From Geminicoccaceae bacterium (lineage in GTDB: Bacteria > Pseudomonadota > Alphaproteobacteria > Geminicoccales > Geminicoccaceae), in assembly GCA_025062095.1 (NCBI GenBank), contig JANXAZ010000001.1, forward strand, positions 98,500 to 162,499: a stretch of 64,000 bases of DNA. The letters run 5' to 3'. The notes under the pieces were generated by a model that was given only the letters and a program-made list of their open reading frames with translations, made no database searches and was not told the DNA's origin. Below are positions 28,216 to 39,558 of this stretch, one piece after another. Position numbers and translations under genes: made by a program. Position 1 is the stretch's first letter. Each line of letters starts with the position of its first letter.

Positions 28216-31200
28216 ATGCAGGAGCCCCGGGAGACCGCCGCCGAGTTCCTCGCCGCCTACGAGCGCGGCCTCGCGCGGCTGCGCGAAGCCGGCCTCGATG
28301 ATCTCGAGCTCGGCCGCGACAGCTGCGGGGTCGGTTGCGTCGTCGCGATCGACGGCAAGCCCCGCCGGGAGGTGGTGGAAAAGGCCATTCAGGCGCTCAA
28401 GGCGGTCTGGCACCGGGGGGCGGTCGACGCCGACGGCAAGACCGGGGACGGCGCCGGCATCCACATCCAGATCCCCCAAGACTTCTTCCGCGAGCAGGTG
28501 AAAGGGCGGGTCCCCGAGACCGGCCCTCTCGCCGTGGGCATGGTCTTTTTGCCGCGCAACAACTTCGCCCAGGCCGAGCTCTGCCGCAGCCTGGTGGAAA
28601 GCGAGCTCTTGCGCTTCGGCTATTCGGTGCTGGGCTGGCGGCAGGTTCCGATCGACGCGAGCGTGATCGGCGAGAAGGCGCAGGCCACGCAGCCCGACAT
28701 CGAGCAGATCATCGTCGGCAATCCGCGCGGGGTCTCGGAAGAGGAGTTCGAACGCGACCTCTACGTCATCCGGCGGCGGGTGGAGAAGCAGGCTCTCGCC
28801 GAAAACGTCACCGAATTCTACGTGTGTTCTCTGTCCTGCCGCTCGATCATCTACAAGGGATTGTTCCTGGCCGAGCAGCTCGCCAATTTCTATCCCGATC
28901 TCAACGATCCGCGCTTCGTCTCGAATTTCGCGATCTTCCACCAGCGCTATTCGACCAACACCTGGCCGGCCTGGCGGCTCGCCCAGCCCTTCCGCGTGAT
29001 CGCCCACAACGGCGAGATCAACACGCTGCGGGGCAACGTCAACTGGATGAAGAGCCACGAGACGCGGCTCTATTCGCCCGTCTTCGGGGAGTACAACGAG
29101 GACATCAAGCCGATCATCCAGCCGGGCGGCTCGGACAGCGCCGCCCTCGACAACGTCTTCGAGGTGCTCGTGCGCGCCGGGCGGCTCCTGCCGCTCGTCA
29201 AGACCCTGCTCATTCCGCCCGCCTGGTCGAACCGGATCGCGATGCCCAAGGCGCACCGCGATCTCTTCAACTATTGCAACTGCGTCATGGAGCCCTGGGA
29301 CGGCCCGGCGGCGATCGTCGGCTCGGACAGCCGCTGGGTCGTCGCCGGCATGGACCGCAACGGCCTGCGGCCCATGCGCTTCGCCCGCACCCGCGACGGC
29401 CTTCTCGTCGTGGGCTCGGAGACCGGCATGGTGCCGCTTCCCGAGCAGGACATCGTGGAAAAGGGGCGCGTCGGTCCCGGGGAGACGATCGGGGTCGACC
29501 TCGTCGCCGGTCGCTTCTACCACGACGACGAGCTCAAGGACTTCTTGGCCGCCCTCAAGCCCTATTCGAAATGGGTCGAGCACATCACCCGACTCGAAGA
29601 GCTCGTCGCCCGGCGCCCCAAGCGCTTCACCCGCTTCGAGCGTTCGGAGCTGCGCCGCCGGCAGGCGCTGTTCGATCTCTCGATCGAGGACATGGAGCTC
29701 GTCCTTTCGCCCATGGTCCTCGACGCCAAGGAGCCGGTGGGCTCGATGGGTGACGACACGCCGCTCGCCGTGCTCTCCAACCGCTACCGCGGCCTGCACC
29801 ACTTCTTCCGCCAGCAGTTCAGCCAGGTCACCAACCCGCCCATCGATCCGTTGCGCGAATGGCGGGTGATGAGCCTCAAGACCCGCTTCGGCAATCTCGG
29901 CAACATCGCCGACGAGGACCCGAGCCAGACGCGGATCCTGGAGCTCGAGAGCCCGGTTCTCCTGACACCGGAATACGATGCGCTGGTCGCTTACTTCGGC
30001 GATGATCTGAGGATCATCGACTGCACGTTCGCCGCCGAGGGCGAAAGCCTCAAGGACGCGCTCGAGCGGATCCGCCGCGAGGCCGAAGAGGCGGTGCGCG
30101 AGGGAGCCCGCGACATCGTGCTCACCGACGAGCACGTCGACCGCGAGCGCGCGCCCATCCCCATGATCCTGGCCGCGGGCGCGGTGCACAGCCACCTCGT
30201 CCGCCAGGGGTTGCGCTCGTTCAGCTCGATCACCGTGCGCTCGGGCGAATGCCTGGACGTGCACTATCTCGCGGTGCTCATCGGGGTGGGGACCACCGCG
30301 GTGAACCCCTACCTCGCCGAAGCCGCGATCGCCGACCGGCACGCCCGCGGGCTGTTCCCGGGGCTGAGCCTCGAGGAGTGCCTCGCCCGCTACAAGGAGG
30401 CCCTCAACCAGGGCCTTCTCAAGATCATGTCGAAGATGGGGATCTCCATCGTCTCGAGCTATCGCGGAGGGCTCAACTTCGAGGCGGTGGGGCTGTCGCG
30501 CTCGCTGTGCCGCGAATATTTTCCCGGTCTCGTCACCCGCATCTCGGGTATCGGGCTCACCGGCATCACGAACAAGGTGCTCGCCATGCACCGCCGCGCC
30601 ATGGGCGAGGCGGAACCGCCGCTTTCCATCGGCGGCTTCTACCGCTACCGCCGCGGCGGCGAGACGCACGCCCTCGAGGGGCGCATCGTTCATCAGCTGC
30701 AGCTGGCGGTGTCGACCGATTCGTATCAGGCGTACAAGAAATACGCCGAGATGGTCTACAGCCAGCCGCCGATCGCCATCCGCGATCTGTTGGACTTCAA
30801 CCGCAAGCTCCCGCCCGTCCCGCTCGAGGAGGTCGAGAGCATCACCGAGATCCGCAAGCGCTTCGTGACCCCGGGGATGTCATTGGGCGCGCTCTCCCCG
30901 GAAGCGCACGAGTGCCTGACGATCGCCATGAACCGGATCGGGGCGAAATCCGATTCGGGCGAGGGCGGGGAAGGACGCGAGCGCTATCAGCCGCGGCCCA
31001 ACGGCGACAATCCCAATTCGCCGATCAAGCAGGTGGCTTCCGGGCGCTTCGGCGTCACCGCCGAATATCTGAACGCCGCCAAGGAGCTCGAGATCAAGAT
31101 CGCGCAAGGGGCGAAGCCGGGCGAGGGCGGTCAGCTGCCCGGTTTCAAGGTCACGCTCGAGATCGCTAGGCTGCGGCACTCGACACCGGGTGTCACGCTC

Positions 31201-32748
31201 ATCAGCCCGCCACCGCACCACGACATTTATTCGATCGAGGATCTGGCGCAGCTGATCTACGACCTCAAGCAGATCAACCCCGACGCCAAGGTCTGCGTGA
31301 AGCTCGTCTCGGAAGCCGGCATCGGCACGATCGCCGCCGGCGTGGCCAAGGCCAAGGCCGACGTCATCCTGATCTCCGGCCACGTGGGCGGCACCGGGGC
31401 GTCCCCGCTGTCCTCGATCAAATACGCCGGCACGCCCTGGGAGCTCGGCCTTTCCGAGGCGCACCAGCTCCTGAGCCTCAACCGGCTCCGCCATCGCGTG
31501 GTGCTGCGGACCGACGGGGGCATCAAGACCGGCCGCGACGTGGTCATCGCGGCGCTCCTCGGGGCGGAGGAGTACGGCATCGGCACGGCCGCGCTCGTGG
31601 CCATGGGCTGCATCATGGTCCGCCAGTGCCACTCCAACACCTGCCCGGTGGGCGTGTGCACGCAACGGCCGGATCTGCGCGCCAAGTTCGAGGGCACGCC
31701 GGAGAAAGTCGTCAACCTCATGAGCTTCATCGCCGAGGAGGTGCGCGAGATCCTGGCCTCGTTGGGGCTGCGCTCGCTGCGGGAGGCGATCGGGCGCACC
31801 GATCTCTTGAAGCAGGTGAGCCGGGGTTCGCCCGATCTCGACGATCTCGATCTCAACCCGATCCTCGTGCGCGCCGACCCCGGGCCCTATCCGCCTTATT
31901 GCGTGCTCGAGGGCAGAAACGAGGTGCCCGACACGCTCGACGCGCAGATGGTCAAAGACGCCCGTCCGATGCTCGAGGACGGGGAGAAGATGCAGCTGCA
32001 ATACAACGTCCGCAACGTGCACCGCGCGGTGGGCACGCGGATCTCCGCCCACATCACCCGCCGCTACGGCATGGACAAGCTCCAGCCCGGGCATCTCACG
32101 GTCCGGCTCAGAGGGTCGGCGGGACAGTCGCTCGGCGCCTTCGCCGTCCAGGGCCTCAAGCTCGAGGTCTTCGGCGACGCCAACGATTACGTCGGCAAAG
32201 GGCTTTCGGGCGGGACCATCGTCGTGCGGCCGATGGTCTCGTCGCCGCTGGTCGCCAGCCGCAACACGATCATCGGCAACACCTGCCTGTACGGTGCCAC
32301 GGCCGGGCGGTTGTTCGCCGCGGGCCGCGCGGGCGAGCGCTTCGCCGTGCGCAACAGCGGCGCGGTGACGGTCGTCGAGGGCTGCGGCGACAACGGCTGC
32401 GAGTACATGACCGGCGGGGTGGCGGTGATCCTCGGACCGGTGGGGGACAATTTCGCCGCCGGGATGAGCGGCGGGATGGCCTATGTGTGGGACCCCGAGA
32501 ATCTCCTCCCGAGCCGGATCAACGACGACATGGTGATCTATCAGCGGCTCGAGGTCGACCACTACATCGCCGAGCTGCGCGCGCTCGTCGAAGAGCACGT
32601 CCGCGAGACGGGAAGCGAGCTCGGCCGGCGCATCCTGCACGAGTTCGAGGACGAGCTGCCGCGGTTCTGGCAGATCGTGCCCAAGGAGCTCTTGGACAAG
32701 CTCGCCGTGCCCGTGCGCCGCGAGGCGGCGGCCCTGCGCATCGCCTGA
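28216..32748 (+). CDS. gltB: Glutamate synthase (NADPH) large subunit
   Basis: GltB is the 1510-residue catalytic subunit. After a propeptide of about 36 residues comes the glutaminase cysteine C37 in RDSCGVGC, which should be exposed by cleavage. The class II amidotransferase domain continues with FAIFHQRYSTNTWP. The FMN-binding synthase domain includes KLVSEAGIGTIAAGVAKAKAD and the 3Fe-4S cysteines in MVRQCHSNTCPVGVC. A C-terminal GXGXG beta-helix closes the protein. The gltD-gltB order is common in alphaproteobacteria. The upstream extension of the open frame is only a shadow of gltD. Confidence 0.98.
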   Translation: MQEPRETAAEFLAAYERGLARLREAGLDDLELGRDSCGVGCVVAIDGKPRREVVEKAIQALKAVWHRGAVDADGKTGDGAGIHIQIPQDFFREQVKGRVPETGPLAVGMVFLPRNNFAQAELCRSLVESELLRFGYSVLGWRQVPIDASVIGEKAQATQPDIEQIIVGNPRGVSEEEFERDLYVIRRRVEKQALAENVTEFYVCSLSCRSIIYKGLFLAEQLANFYPDLNDPRFVSNFAIFHQRYSTNTWPAWRLAQPFRVIAHNGEINTLRGNVNWMKSHETRLYSPVFGEYNEDIKPIIQPGGSDSAALDNVFEVLVRAGRLLPLVKTLLIPPAWSNRIAMPKAHRDLFNYCNCVMEPWDGPAAIVGSDSRWVVAGMDRNGLRPMRFARTRDGLLVVGSETGMVPLPEQDIVEKGRVGPGETIGVDLVAGRFYHDDELKDFLAALKPYSKWVEHITRLEELVARRPKRFTRFERSELRRRQALFDLSIEDMELVLSPMVLDAKEPVGSMGDDTPLAVLSNRYRGLHHFFRQQFSQVTNPPIDPLREWRVMSLKTRFGNLGNIADEDPSQTRILELESPVLLTPEYDALVAYFGDDLRIIDCTFAAEGESLKDALERIRREAEEAVREGARDIVLTDEHVDRERAPIPMILAAGAVHSHLVRQGLRSFSSITVRSGECLDVHYLAVLIGVGTTAVNPYLAEAAIADRHARGLFPGLSLEECLARYKEALNQGLLKIMSKMGISIVSSYRGGLNFEAVGLSRSLCREYFPGLVTRISGIGLTGITNKVLAMHRRAMGEAEPPLSIGGFYRYRRGGETHALEGRIVHQLQLAVSTDSYQAYKKYAEMVYSQPPIAIRDLLDFNRKLPPVPLEEVESITEIRKRFVTPGMSLGALSPEAHECLTIAMNRIGAKSDSGEGGEGRERYQPRPNGDNPNSPIKQVASGRFGVTAEYLNAAKELEIKIAQGAKPGEGGQLPGFKVTLEIARLRHSTPGVTLISPPPHHDIYSIEDLAQLIYDLKQINPDAKVCVKLVSEAGIGTIAAGVAKAKADVILISGHVGGTGASPLSSIKYAGTPWELGLSEAHQLLSLNRLRHRVVLRTDGGIKTGRDVVIAALLGAEEYGIGTAALVAMGCIMVRQCHSNTCPVGVCTQRPDLRAKFEGTPEKVVNLMSFIAEEVREILASLGLRSLREAIGRTDLLKQVSRGSPDLDDLDLNPILVRADPGPYPPYCVLEGRNEVPDTLDAQMVKDARPMLEDGEKMQLQYNVRNVHRAVGTRISAHITRRYGMDKLQPGHLTVRLRGSAGQSLGAFAVQGLKLEVFGDANDYVGKGLSGGTIVVRPMVSSPLVASRNTIIGNTCLYGATAGRLFAAGRAGERFAVRNSGAVTVVEGCGDNGCEYMTGGVAVILGPVGDNFAAGMSGGMAYVWDPENLLPSRINDDMVIYQRLEVDHYIAELRALVEEHVRETGSELGRRILHEFEDELPRFWQIVPKELLDKLAVPVRREAAALRIA

Positions 32749-32773
32749 GCCCGCCCGCGCGCGCTCTTTCCTG

Positions 32774-33760
32774 TCAGCTCGCCCGCGGGGCGTCTTCGAA
32801 CGCCGCGCCGGCGGCCTTGCGCAGCTGCGCGAGGCTCGGGGGCCGCTCGACGAGGAAGGGCAGAGGGCGGATCTCGCGGATCGCCTCGAGCCCGAAGCGG
32901 GCGAGAAGAAGGGCGTTGCCCGCGCCCTGGCCGGCGCGTACGGACAGCCCGGCGAGAAGCGAGGCGCCGACCCCTTCGAGGGCGCCATCGGAAGCGATCT
33001 CGGCGAGCCCGGCGAGGGCCGCGTTGCGCGCGCAGCGGCGCAACAGGGCGAGCGTCGCGGTCGGGCGCGGGGCCATCCCGTAGAGCCGCGCGACCGCGCC
33101 CAGAAGGTGCACGGTGCGCCAGGCGACGAAGAGCGCATCGAGAACGCCCACCGGGCTCAGAGCGGTCAGAAGCCCGATGTCGCGGGCGTTCTCGTACACG
33201 ATCCGATAGGCGCGCCGGTCGAGGGGGGCGAGCACGAGCCGCTCGAAGAGGACGAGCCGCTCGCCGTCGGCGAGCGCGTCGCTCGCGCTCGCGCGAAAGC
33301 GAGCGAGCGCGCGGGCGGTCTCGGGGTCGCGGGCGAGCTCGCTCGCGATCGCATCGAGGAGCTCTCGCGCCGAGCCGTGCAGCGCCGAACGCGCGAGCCG
33401 CAGCGCTTCCGCTCGCAGCCGCGCGCGACGGGCGAGCCGGCGCAGCGCGGCGAGCTCGCGACCGAGAAGGATGCCGGCAGCGGCGGTCACGAGCACGAAG
33501 AGGACGGCGATCGGCCATCCCAGCCACGGATCGGCGTTCACGAGCTCTCGGAGCGCGCGCAGCGCACCGAGGAAAAAGAGAGCGAAAAGGCCGATGACGA
33601 AGATCCGGCCGACGGGCGGGGAGGGCGAACGCGCGGGCGCGGGAGGTCCGGCTCGCGGCGGGGCTTCGGCGGGCGAGAGGTCGGGTTCGGGTTCGGCGAC
33701 CAGGGGCGCGGAAGCCGCGTCGAGCTCGAAGGGGCGCGGAGGGGAGCGCTCGGCGGTCAT
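32774..33760 (-). CDS. ycjF: YcjF/DUF697 family membrane protein
   Basis: A 328-residue protein with a proline-rich cytosolic N-terminus (about residues 1-50), two transmembrane segments near residues 52-70 and 80-99, and a C-terminal DUF697 region. It pairs with the P-loop protein YcjX, the upstream gene, with a four-base overlap. The biochemical role of YcjF is unknown; YcjX-YcjF pairs are linked to envelope stress in some proteobacteria. The call is by family features and gene pairing. Confidence 0.82.
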   Translation of the reverse strand: MTAERSPPRPFELDAASAPLVAEPEPDLSPAEAPPRAGPPAPARSPSPPVGRIFVIGLFALFFLGALRALRELVNADPWLGWPIAVLFVLVTAAAGILLGRELAALRRLARRARLRAEALRLARSALHGSARELLDAIASELARDPETARALARFRASASDALADGERLVLFERLVLAPLDRRAYRIVYENARDIGLLTALSPVGVLDALFVAWRTVHLLGAVARLYGMAPRPTATLALLRRCARNAALAGLAEIASDGALEGVGASLLAGLSVRAGQGAGNALLLARFGLEAIREIRPLPFLVERPPSLAQLRKAAGAAFEDAPRAS

Positions 33761-35157
33761 CGCAGCTTGTCGCCGATCAGGAACTCGAGGGCCTGGTCCA
33801 AGCGGATGTGGGGGGCCGGGCGGCCGGGGACGAGCCGGCGCGGGGCGAAGGCGCGGAAGCGGAACCGACCGCTTTCCCAGTCCGCCGGTTCCGGCGGCTC
33901 GGGCGGGATCTCCCCCGGAAAGAGCACGACCTCGCGTCCTTCCTCCGCGAGCCGGCCCTTGACGCAGGAGAGGACCTGACCGTCGTAGGTCGTGCGCACC
34001 TCATCGGTCGCGCGCACGGCGCTGATCGCCAGGAAGCGGGGCTCGAGCCCTTCGAAGCGGGCGGCGCGCCCGACCGGGGCGACGAGGACGCGCAGGAGCT
34101 CGGTCAGAGCCGCGTGCTGGCTGCTCGCGACGTGATCGGCTTTGCTCGCGGCGAAGAGGACGCGGTCGATCTTCGGGGCGAAAAGGCGGGCGAAAAGGCT
34201 GCTCCGTCCGTAGCGGAAGCTGCGGCTCAGCCGCTCGAGCGCGCGCGCGAGGTCGGCGAAATGGGCCGGCCCGGCGTTCAGCGCGCTCAACAGATCGACG
34301 AGCACGATCTGCCGATCGAAGCCGCGGAAATGCTCGTCGTAGAAGCGCCGGACGAACTCCTCGCGGTAGCGCTCGAAGGCCTCGACCACGGCCGCGCGCA
34401 GGCTGCCCGGGCGGAGGGGCGCGGGCGGTAAGGGCGCGAAGCGCAGCGCCGGGTGATCCTCGGGCTCGCCCGGCGCGACGAACCGTCCGGGGACGACGTA
34501 GAACAGACCGAGCCGCTCGCGGCAGGCGCGCAGATAGTCCCGATAGGCGCAGACGAGCTCGGCGAGGGCGCGCGGATCCGGAGGACTGCTCTGATCGAGC
34601 CCGTGCGCGCGGGCGAGCCAGGCTCGCGCGAGCTCGGCGCGCGGGGGCACCGCGGCGAGCGCGAAGGCTTCGTAGCTGAACTCTTCGAAGGAAGCTTCGA
34701 GAAGCGGCAGGTCCAAGAGCCATTCGCCCGGATAATCGACGATCTCGAGTTCGAGCTCGCGCACCGGCCGGATCGCTTGCGCGAGCGCGCTCTCGCCGCG
34801 GAATCGCAGCGCGAGGCGGAGCCGGAAGAGCCGCTCCGTGGGCTCCGGCCAATGCGGCGGCTCGCGCTCGAGCGCGGCCTCGTACCGCTCGAAGGGAAAG
34901 GCTTCGCCGCGATCCACGGGAAGGAGGCGCGCCCCCAGATAGCGCTGTTCGTGGACCGCGCGCAGGAACGGAAGCCCCTGAGCGTCCAACAGGTGCCGCA
35001 CGAGCGCGGTGACGAACACCGTCTTGCCGGCGCGCCGCAGGCCGGTCACCGCGAGCCGGATCTGGCGATCGAGGGCGCGATCGGCGAGCCGGCCGAGATC
35101 GCTCCACCAAGAGGACAGGAGCGAAAGCGCGAACGCGCCGTTCCGCGCTCCGGCCAT
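33757..35157 (-). CDS. ycjX: YcjX family P-loop GTPase-like protein
   Basis: A 466-residue protein with Walker A near residue 38 (VTGLRRAGKTVFVTAL) and a VDYPGEWLLDLPL stretch that resembles a switch II/Walker B region. YcjX proteins bind guanine nucleotides in structural studies; their cellular role is not settled. It overlaps ycjF by four bases, as is typical for the pair. Nothing in the neighbourhood (gltB, ubiA) indicates a pathway. Confidence 0.85.
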   Translation of the reverse strand: MAGARNGAFALSLLSSWWSDLGRLADRALDRQIRLAVTGLRRAGKTVFVTALVRHLLDAQGLPFLRAVHEQRYLGARLLPVDRGEAFPFERYEAALEREPPHWPEPTERLFRLRLALRFRGESALAQAIRPVRELELEIVDYPGEWLLDLPLLEASFEEFSYEAFALAAVPPRAELARAWLARAHGLDQSSPPDPRALAELVCAYRDYLRACRERLGLFYVVPGRFVAPGEPEDHPALRFAPLPPAPLRPGSLRAAVVEAFERYREEFVRRFYDEHFRGFDRQIVLVDLLSALNAGPAHFADLARALERLSRSFRYGRSSLFARLFAPKIDRVLFAASKADHVASSQHAALTELLRVLVAPVGRAARFEGLEPRFLAISAVRATDEVRTTYDGQVLSCVKGRLAEEGREVVLFPGEIPPEPPEPADWESGRFRFRAFAPRRLVPGRPAPHIRLDQALEFLIGDKLR

Positions 35158-35163
35158 CGGGCC

Positions 35164-36090
35164 TCAGCCGCCGATCGTGCGCCCGAGTTCGCCCGCCACG
35201 AGCGCCGCGGTCACGAGCAACCCGGTGAGCCGGTTCATGCGGAAACGTCGGATGCAGTCCTCGGGATCGTCGAGATCGAGCCGGTGCAGCTGGCGCACGA
35301 GGCTCCAGCCGACGAGGGGGAGAAAAAGCCAGAAGCCCGCGCCCTTGCCGGCGAGCGCCGCCGCGGCGGCGAGGAGGAGCACGAAGGCGGCGTAGAACCC
35401 GAAAAGCCAGGGCATGGTGCGCTCGCCGAACAGAAGCGCGGTCGAGCGCACGCCCACCACGCGGTCGTCTTCCTTGTCCTGATGGGCGTAGATCGTGTCG
35501 TAGCCGAGCGTCCAGGCGATCCCGGCCGCGTAGAGGAGCAGCATCGAGAGATCGACGGTGCCGGTCGTGGCCACGTAACCCACGAGCACGCCCCAATTGA
35601 AGGTCACGCCCAGAACCGCCTGCGGCCAGAAGGTGATGCGCTTCATGAGCGGATAGACGACGATCAAGGGCACGCTCGCGAGGCCGACGAGCACGGCCGG
35701 TGCGGGCAGCTGCAGCAGGACGAGAAGGCCGACGAGAGACTGGGCGGCCGCGAAGGCGAGGGCTCGGGGGACGCTCACGCGTCCCGCGGCGAGCGGGCGA
35801 TTGGCGGTGCGCGCCACCTTGCGGTCGAAATCGCGATCGAAGAGATCGTTGATCGTGCAACCCGCTCCGCGCATCGCCACCGCGCCCACGGCGAAGAGAA
35901 AGGCGAACCAGGGATCGGGAAGGCCGGGAGCGAGCGCTTGACCCCACCAACAGGGCAGGAGCAGAAGCCAGGTGCCGATCGGCCGGTCCCAGCGCGCGAG
36001 CATGGCGAGATCGCGCAAGCCGGGCGGCAGCCGGCCGACCCAGCCGAGCTGTTGATCGGCGAGGAGGAGTTCGGGCGTTTGGCCGCGCAT
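35164..36090 (-). CDS. ubiA: 4-hydroxybenzoate polyprenyltransferase (UbiA)
   Basis: UbiA attaches the polyprenyl tail to 4-hydroxybenzoate in ubiquinone synthesis, in the inner membrane. The 308-residue protein has many membrane segments and the two Asp-rich motifs of the family: NDLFDRDFD near residue 80 and YDTIYAHQDKEDD near residue 205. The ATG at 36090 is chosen by homology. Its first codons overlap the likely start region of the divergent rsmE. Placement a few kilobases before the cytochrome oxidase operon fits a respiratory role. Confidence 0.95.
   Translation of the reverse strand: MRGQTPELLLADQQLGWVGRLPPGLRDLAMLARWDRPIGTWLLLLPCWWGQALAPGLPDPWFAFLFAVGAVAMRGAGCTINDLFDRDFDRKVARTANRPLAAGRVSVPRALAFAAAQSLVGLLVLLQLPAPAVLVGLASVPLIVVYPLMKRITFWPQAVLGVTFNWGVLVGYVATTGTVDLSMLLLYAAGIAWTLGYDTIYAHQDKEDDRVVGVRSTALLFGERTMPWLFGFYAAFVLLLAAAAALAGKGAGFWLFLPLVGWSLVRQLHRLDLDDPEDCIRRFRMNRLTGLLVTAALVAGELGRTIGG
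36061..36069 (+). promoter_or_regulatory. Shine-Dalgarno supporting the TTG start of rsmE
   Basis: GAGGAGGAG stands nine bases before the TTG at 36079. No ATG, GTG or TTG occurs in frame between 36082 and the conserved region, so this site and the TTG together are the best start. The site lies inside the ubiA coding region on the opposite strand. Confidence 0.5.
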
Positions 36091-36855
36091 GCCGCTTCTT
36101 CTACGCCGACGGAACCCGCGGGCAAGCGCGCCGCGGGGCTCGCCCGAGCACCGCGCTTTCACGTCGATGCGACGCTTTCGCAAGGAGCGCGCGTTTTCCT
36201 CGATCGCGCGCGCGCACATCAGCTCGCGCACGTGCTGCGCGCGCGTCCGGGGGAGAAGGTGCGTCTGTTCAACGCCGCGGACGGGGAATGGCTGGGGTCG
36301 CTCGTGCGGCTTTCGCGGCAGGGCGCGGAAGTGGTGCTCGAGGCGCGGCTGCGCGACCCCGTGGTCGAGCCGGGGGCGCGGCTCGCGGTCGCCCCGATCC
36401 GCGCCAACCGTCTCGACTGGCTCGTGGAGAAAGCGGTCGAGCTCGGCGTCGCGGAGATCGCGCTCGTACCGACCCGGCGCAGCGTCGTGCGGCCGGAGCG
36501 CATCGATCGGCTGCGCGCGATCGCGATCGAGGCGGCGGAGCAGTGCGGTCGGCTGAGCGTTCCCGCTCTCGCGCTCCACGCCGATCTCCCCGCCTTCCTC
36601 GCCGCGCTGCCGGCGCCGACGACGCTCGTGGTGGCCGACGAGGCGGGAGGCGAACCCGTCTTGCCGGCGCTCGCGGCGCTTTCCGATCCCGTGCTCCTCG
36701 TGGGGCCCGAGGGCGGCTTCGCCCCCGAAGAGCGCGAACTCTTCCTCGCGCGGCCCGGCACCCGGCGGGTGAGCCTGGGGCCGCGCGTCTTGCGCAGCGA
36801 GACCGCGGCGCTGTTCCTTCTCGTCGCCGCCGCGCTCGCCCGGCCGCTCGCTTGA
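36079..36855 (+). CDS. rsmE: 16S rRNA (uracil-1498-N3)-methyltransferase RsmE
   Basis: RsmE methylates U1498 of 16S rRNA with SAM. The protein shows an N-terminal PUA-like part (RFHVDATLSQG, HQLAHVLRARPGE) and a SPOUT domain with EKAVELGVAEI, LVGPEGGFAPEE and the C-terminal knot stretch VSLGPRVLRSETAA. The start is difficult: the only in-frame standard start upstream is TTG at 36079, giving 258 residues and overlapping the divergent ubiA start by 12 bases. A strong GAGGAGGAG precedes it. Family assignment is certain. Confidence 0.92.
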   Translation: MAAHAASSTPTEPAGKRAAGLARAPRFHVDATLSQGARVFLDRARAHQLAHVLRARPGEKVRLFNAADGEWLGSLVRLSRQGAEVVLEARLRDPVVEPGARLAVAPIRANRLDWLVEKAVELGVAEIALVPTRRSVVRPERIDRLRAIAIEAAEQCGRLSVPALALHADLPAFLAALPAPTTLVVADEAGGEPVLPALAALSDPVLLVGPEGGFAPEERELFLARPGTRRVSLGPRVLRSETAALFLLVAAALARPLA

Positions 36856-36936
36856 GGAGGTCTCGCCGGTCGGCCGCGCGGGCTCGGAGCCGAGGCGTGG
36901 CGCGGTGTCGGCGCCTCGGAAAAGAGCGGCGATTTT

Positions 36937-36951
36937 GCGACAATCTGTCAC
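36937..36951 (+). promoter_or_regulatory. RegA/PrrA-like inverted repeat upstream of the cox operon
   Basis: GCGAC-N5-GTCAC lies 109 bases before coxB. It resembles the GCGNC...GNCGC pattern reported for the alphaproteobacterial redox regulators RegA/PrrA/ActR, with one mismatch in the right arm. These regulators do control terminal oxidases. The match is short and the assignment is inference. Confidence 0.3.
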
Positions 36952-37059
36952 GCGCGAGGGGTGGCGACGGCCCCTATCCTCGCTACCACCGGTCCGCCGA
37001 GGGAAGGCGGCGAGACGTTCGTCGGGCGGCCGTTCGCGCCACCCGTTCTAGGGATACCG

Positions 37060-37893
37060 ATGCGCATGATGGCGAGACTGTTGGCCTCGGTGTTCGCGCT
37101 GTCGATCGCGACGGTCGCCGTCGCGCACGCCGCCGCTCCCGAGCCGTGGCAGTTGGGCCTGCAGCCGGCGGCCACGCCGATCATGGAGCGGATCGCGAGC
37201 TTCCACGAGCTGCTCTTCTGGATCATCACCTTCATCAGCCTGTTCGTGCTCGCGCTTCTGCTCTACGCGAGCTGGCGCTTCCGCGAGGACCGCAACCCGG
37301 TTCCCTCGCGCGTGACGCACAACACGCTCCTCGAGGTGGTGTGGACGGCGGTGCCGGTGTTGATCCTGGTGATCATCGCGGTGCCGTCGTTCAAGCTCCT
37401 CTACTATCAAGACGTGTTGCCGAAGACCGAGATGACCATCAAGGCGATCGGCAAGCAGTGGCTGTGGACCTACGAATACCCCGACCACGGCAACTTCACC
37501 TTCGACGCCTTGATGCTCGAGGACCACGAGCTCAAACCCGGTCAGAAGCGGTTGCTCGAGACCGACAACGTCGTGGTACTGCCGACCCAAACCTACATCA
37601 AGGTCCAGGTCACGGCCACGGACGTTATCCACGCCTGGACCGTTCCGGCGTTCGGGGTGAAGATCGACGCCGTTCCCGGCCGGCTCAACGAGGTGTGGTT
37701 GTACATCAACGAGCCCGGCACCTATTACGGCCAGTGCTCGGAGCTCTGCGGGCTCCGGCACGGCTTCATGCCGATCGCCGTCAAGGCCGTTCCCAAGCCC
37801 GAATTCGAAGCCTGGGTCGTCGAGGCCCAGAAGAAGTACGCGCGCGCGGGCGAGCCGGTGCGCCTGGCCGCCGCGCCGGCCGCGACCCGCTGA
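37060..37893 (+). CDS. coxB: Cytochrome c oxidase subunit II
   Basis: Subunit II takes electrons from cytochrome c at its CuA centre. The 277-residue precursor has a signal segment (residues 1-22), two transmembrane helices, and a periplasmic cupredoxin domain. The CuA ligands are complete: the histidine of DVIHAWTVP and the cluster CSELCGLRHGFMP, which supplies two cysteines, a histidine and a methionine. There is no fused cytochrome c domain. First gene of the aa3 operon; the leader of about 200 bases holds a RegA-like inverted repeat. Confidence 0.97.
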   Translation: MRMMARLLASVFALSIATVAVAHAAAPEPWQLGLQPAATPIMERIASFHELLFWIITFISLFVLALLLYASWRFREDRNPVPSRVTHNTLLEVVWTAVPVLILVIIAVPSFKLLYYQDVLPKTEMTIKAIGKQWLWTYEYPDHGNFTFDALMLEDHELKPGQKRLLETDNVVVLPTQTYIKVQVTATDVIHAWTVPAFGVKIDAVPGRLNEVWLYINEPGTYYGQCSELCGLRHGFMPIAVKAVPKPEFEAWVVEAQKKYARAGEPVRLAAAPAATR

Positions 37894-39525
<1,632 letters not shown>

Positions 39526-39558
39526 GGGCGGAACGCGGGCCCGGGCGGGTAGGATCGG

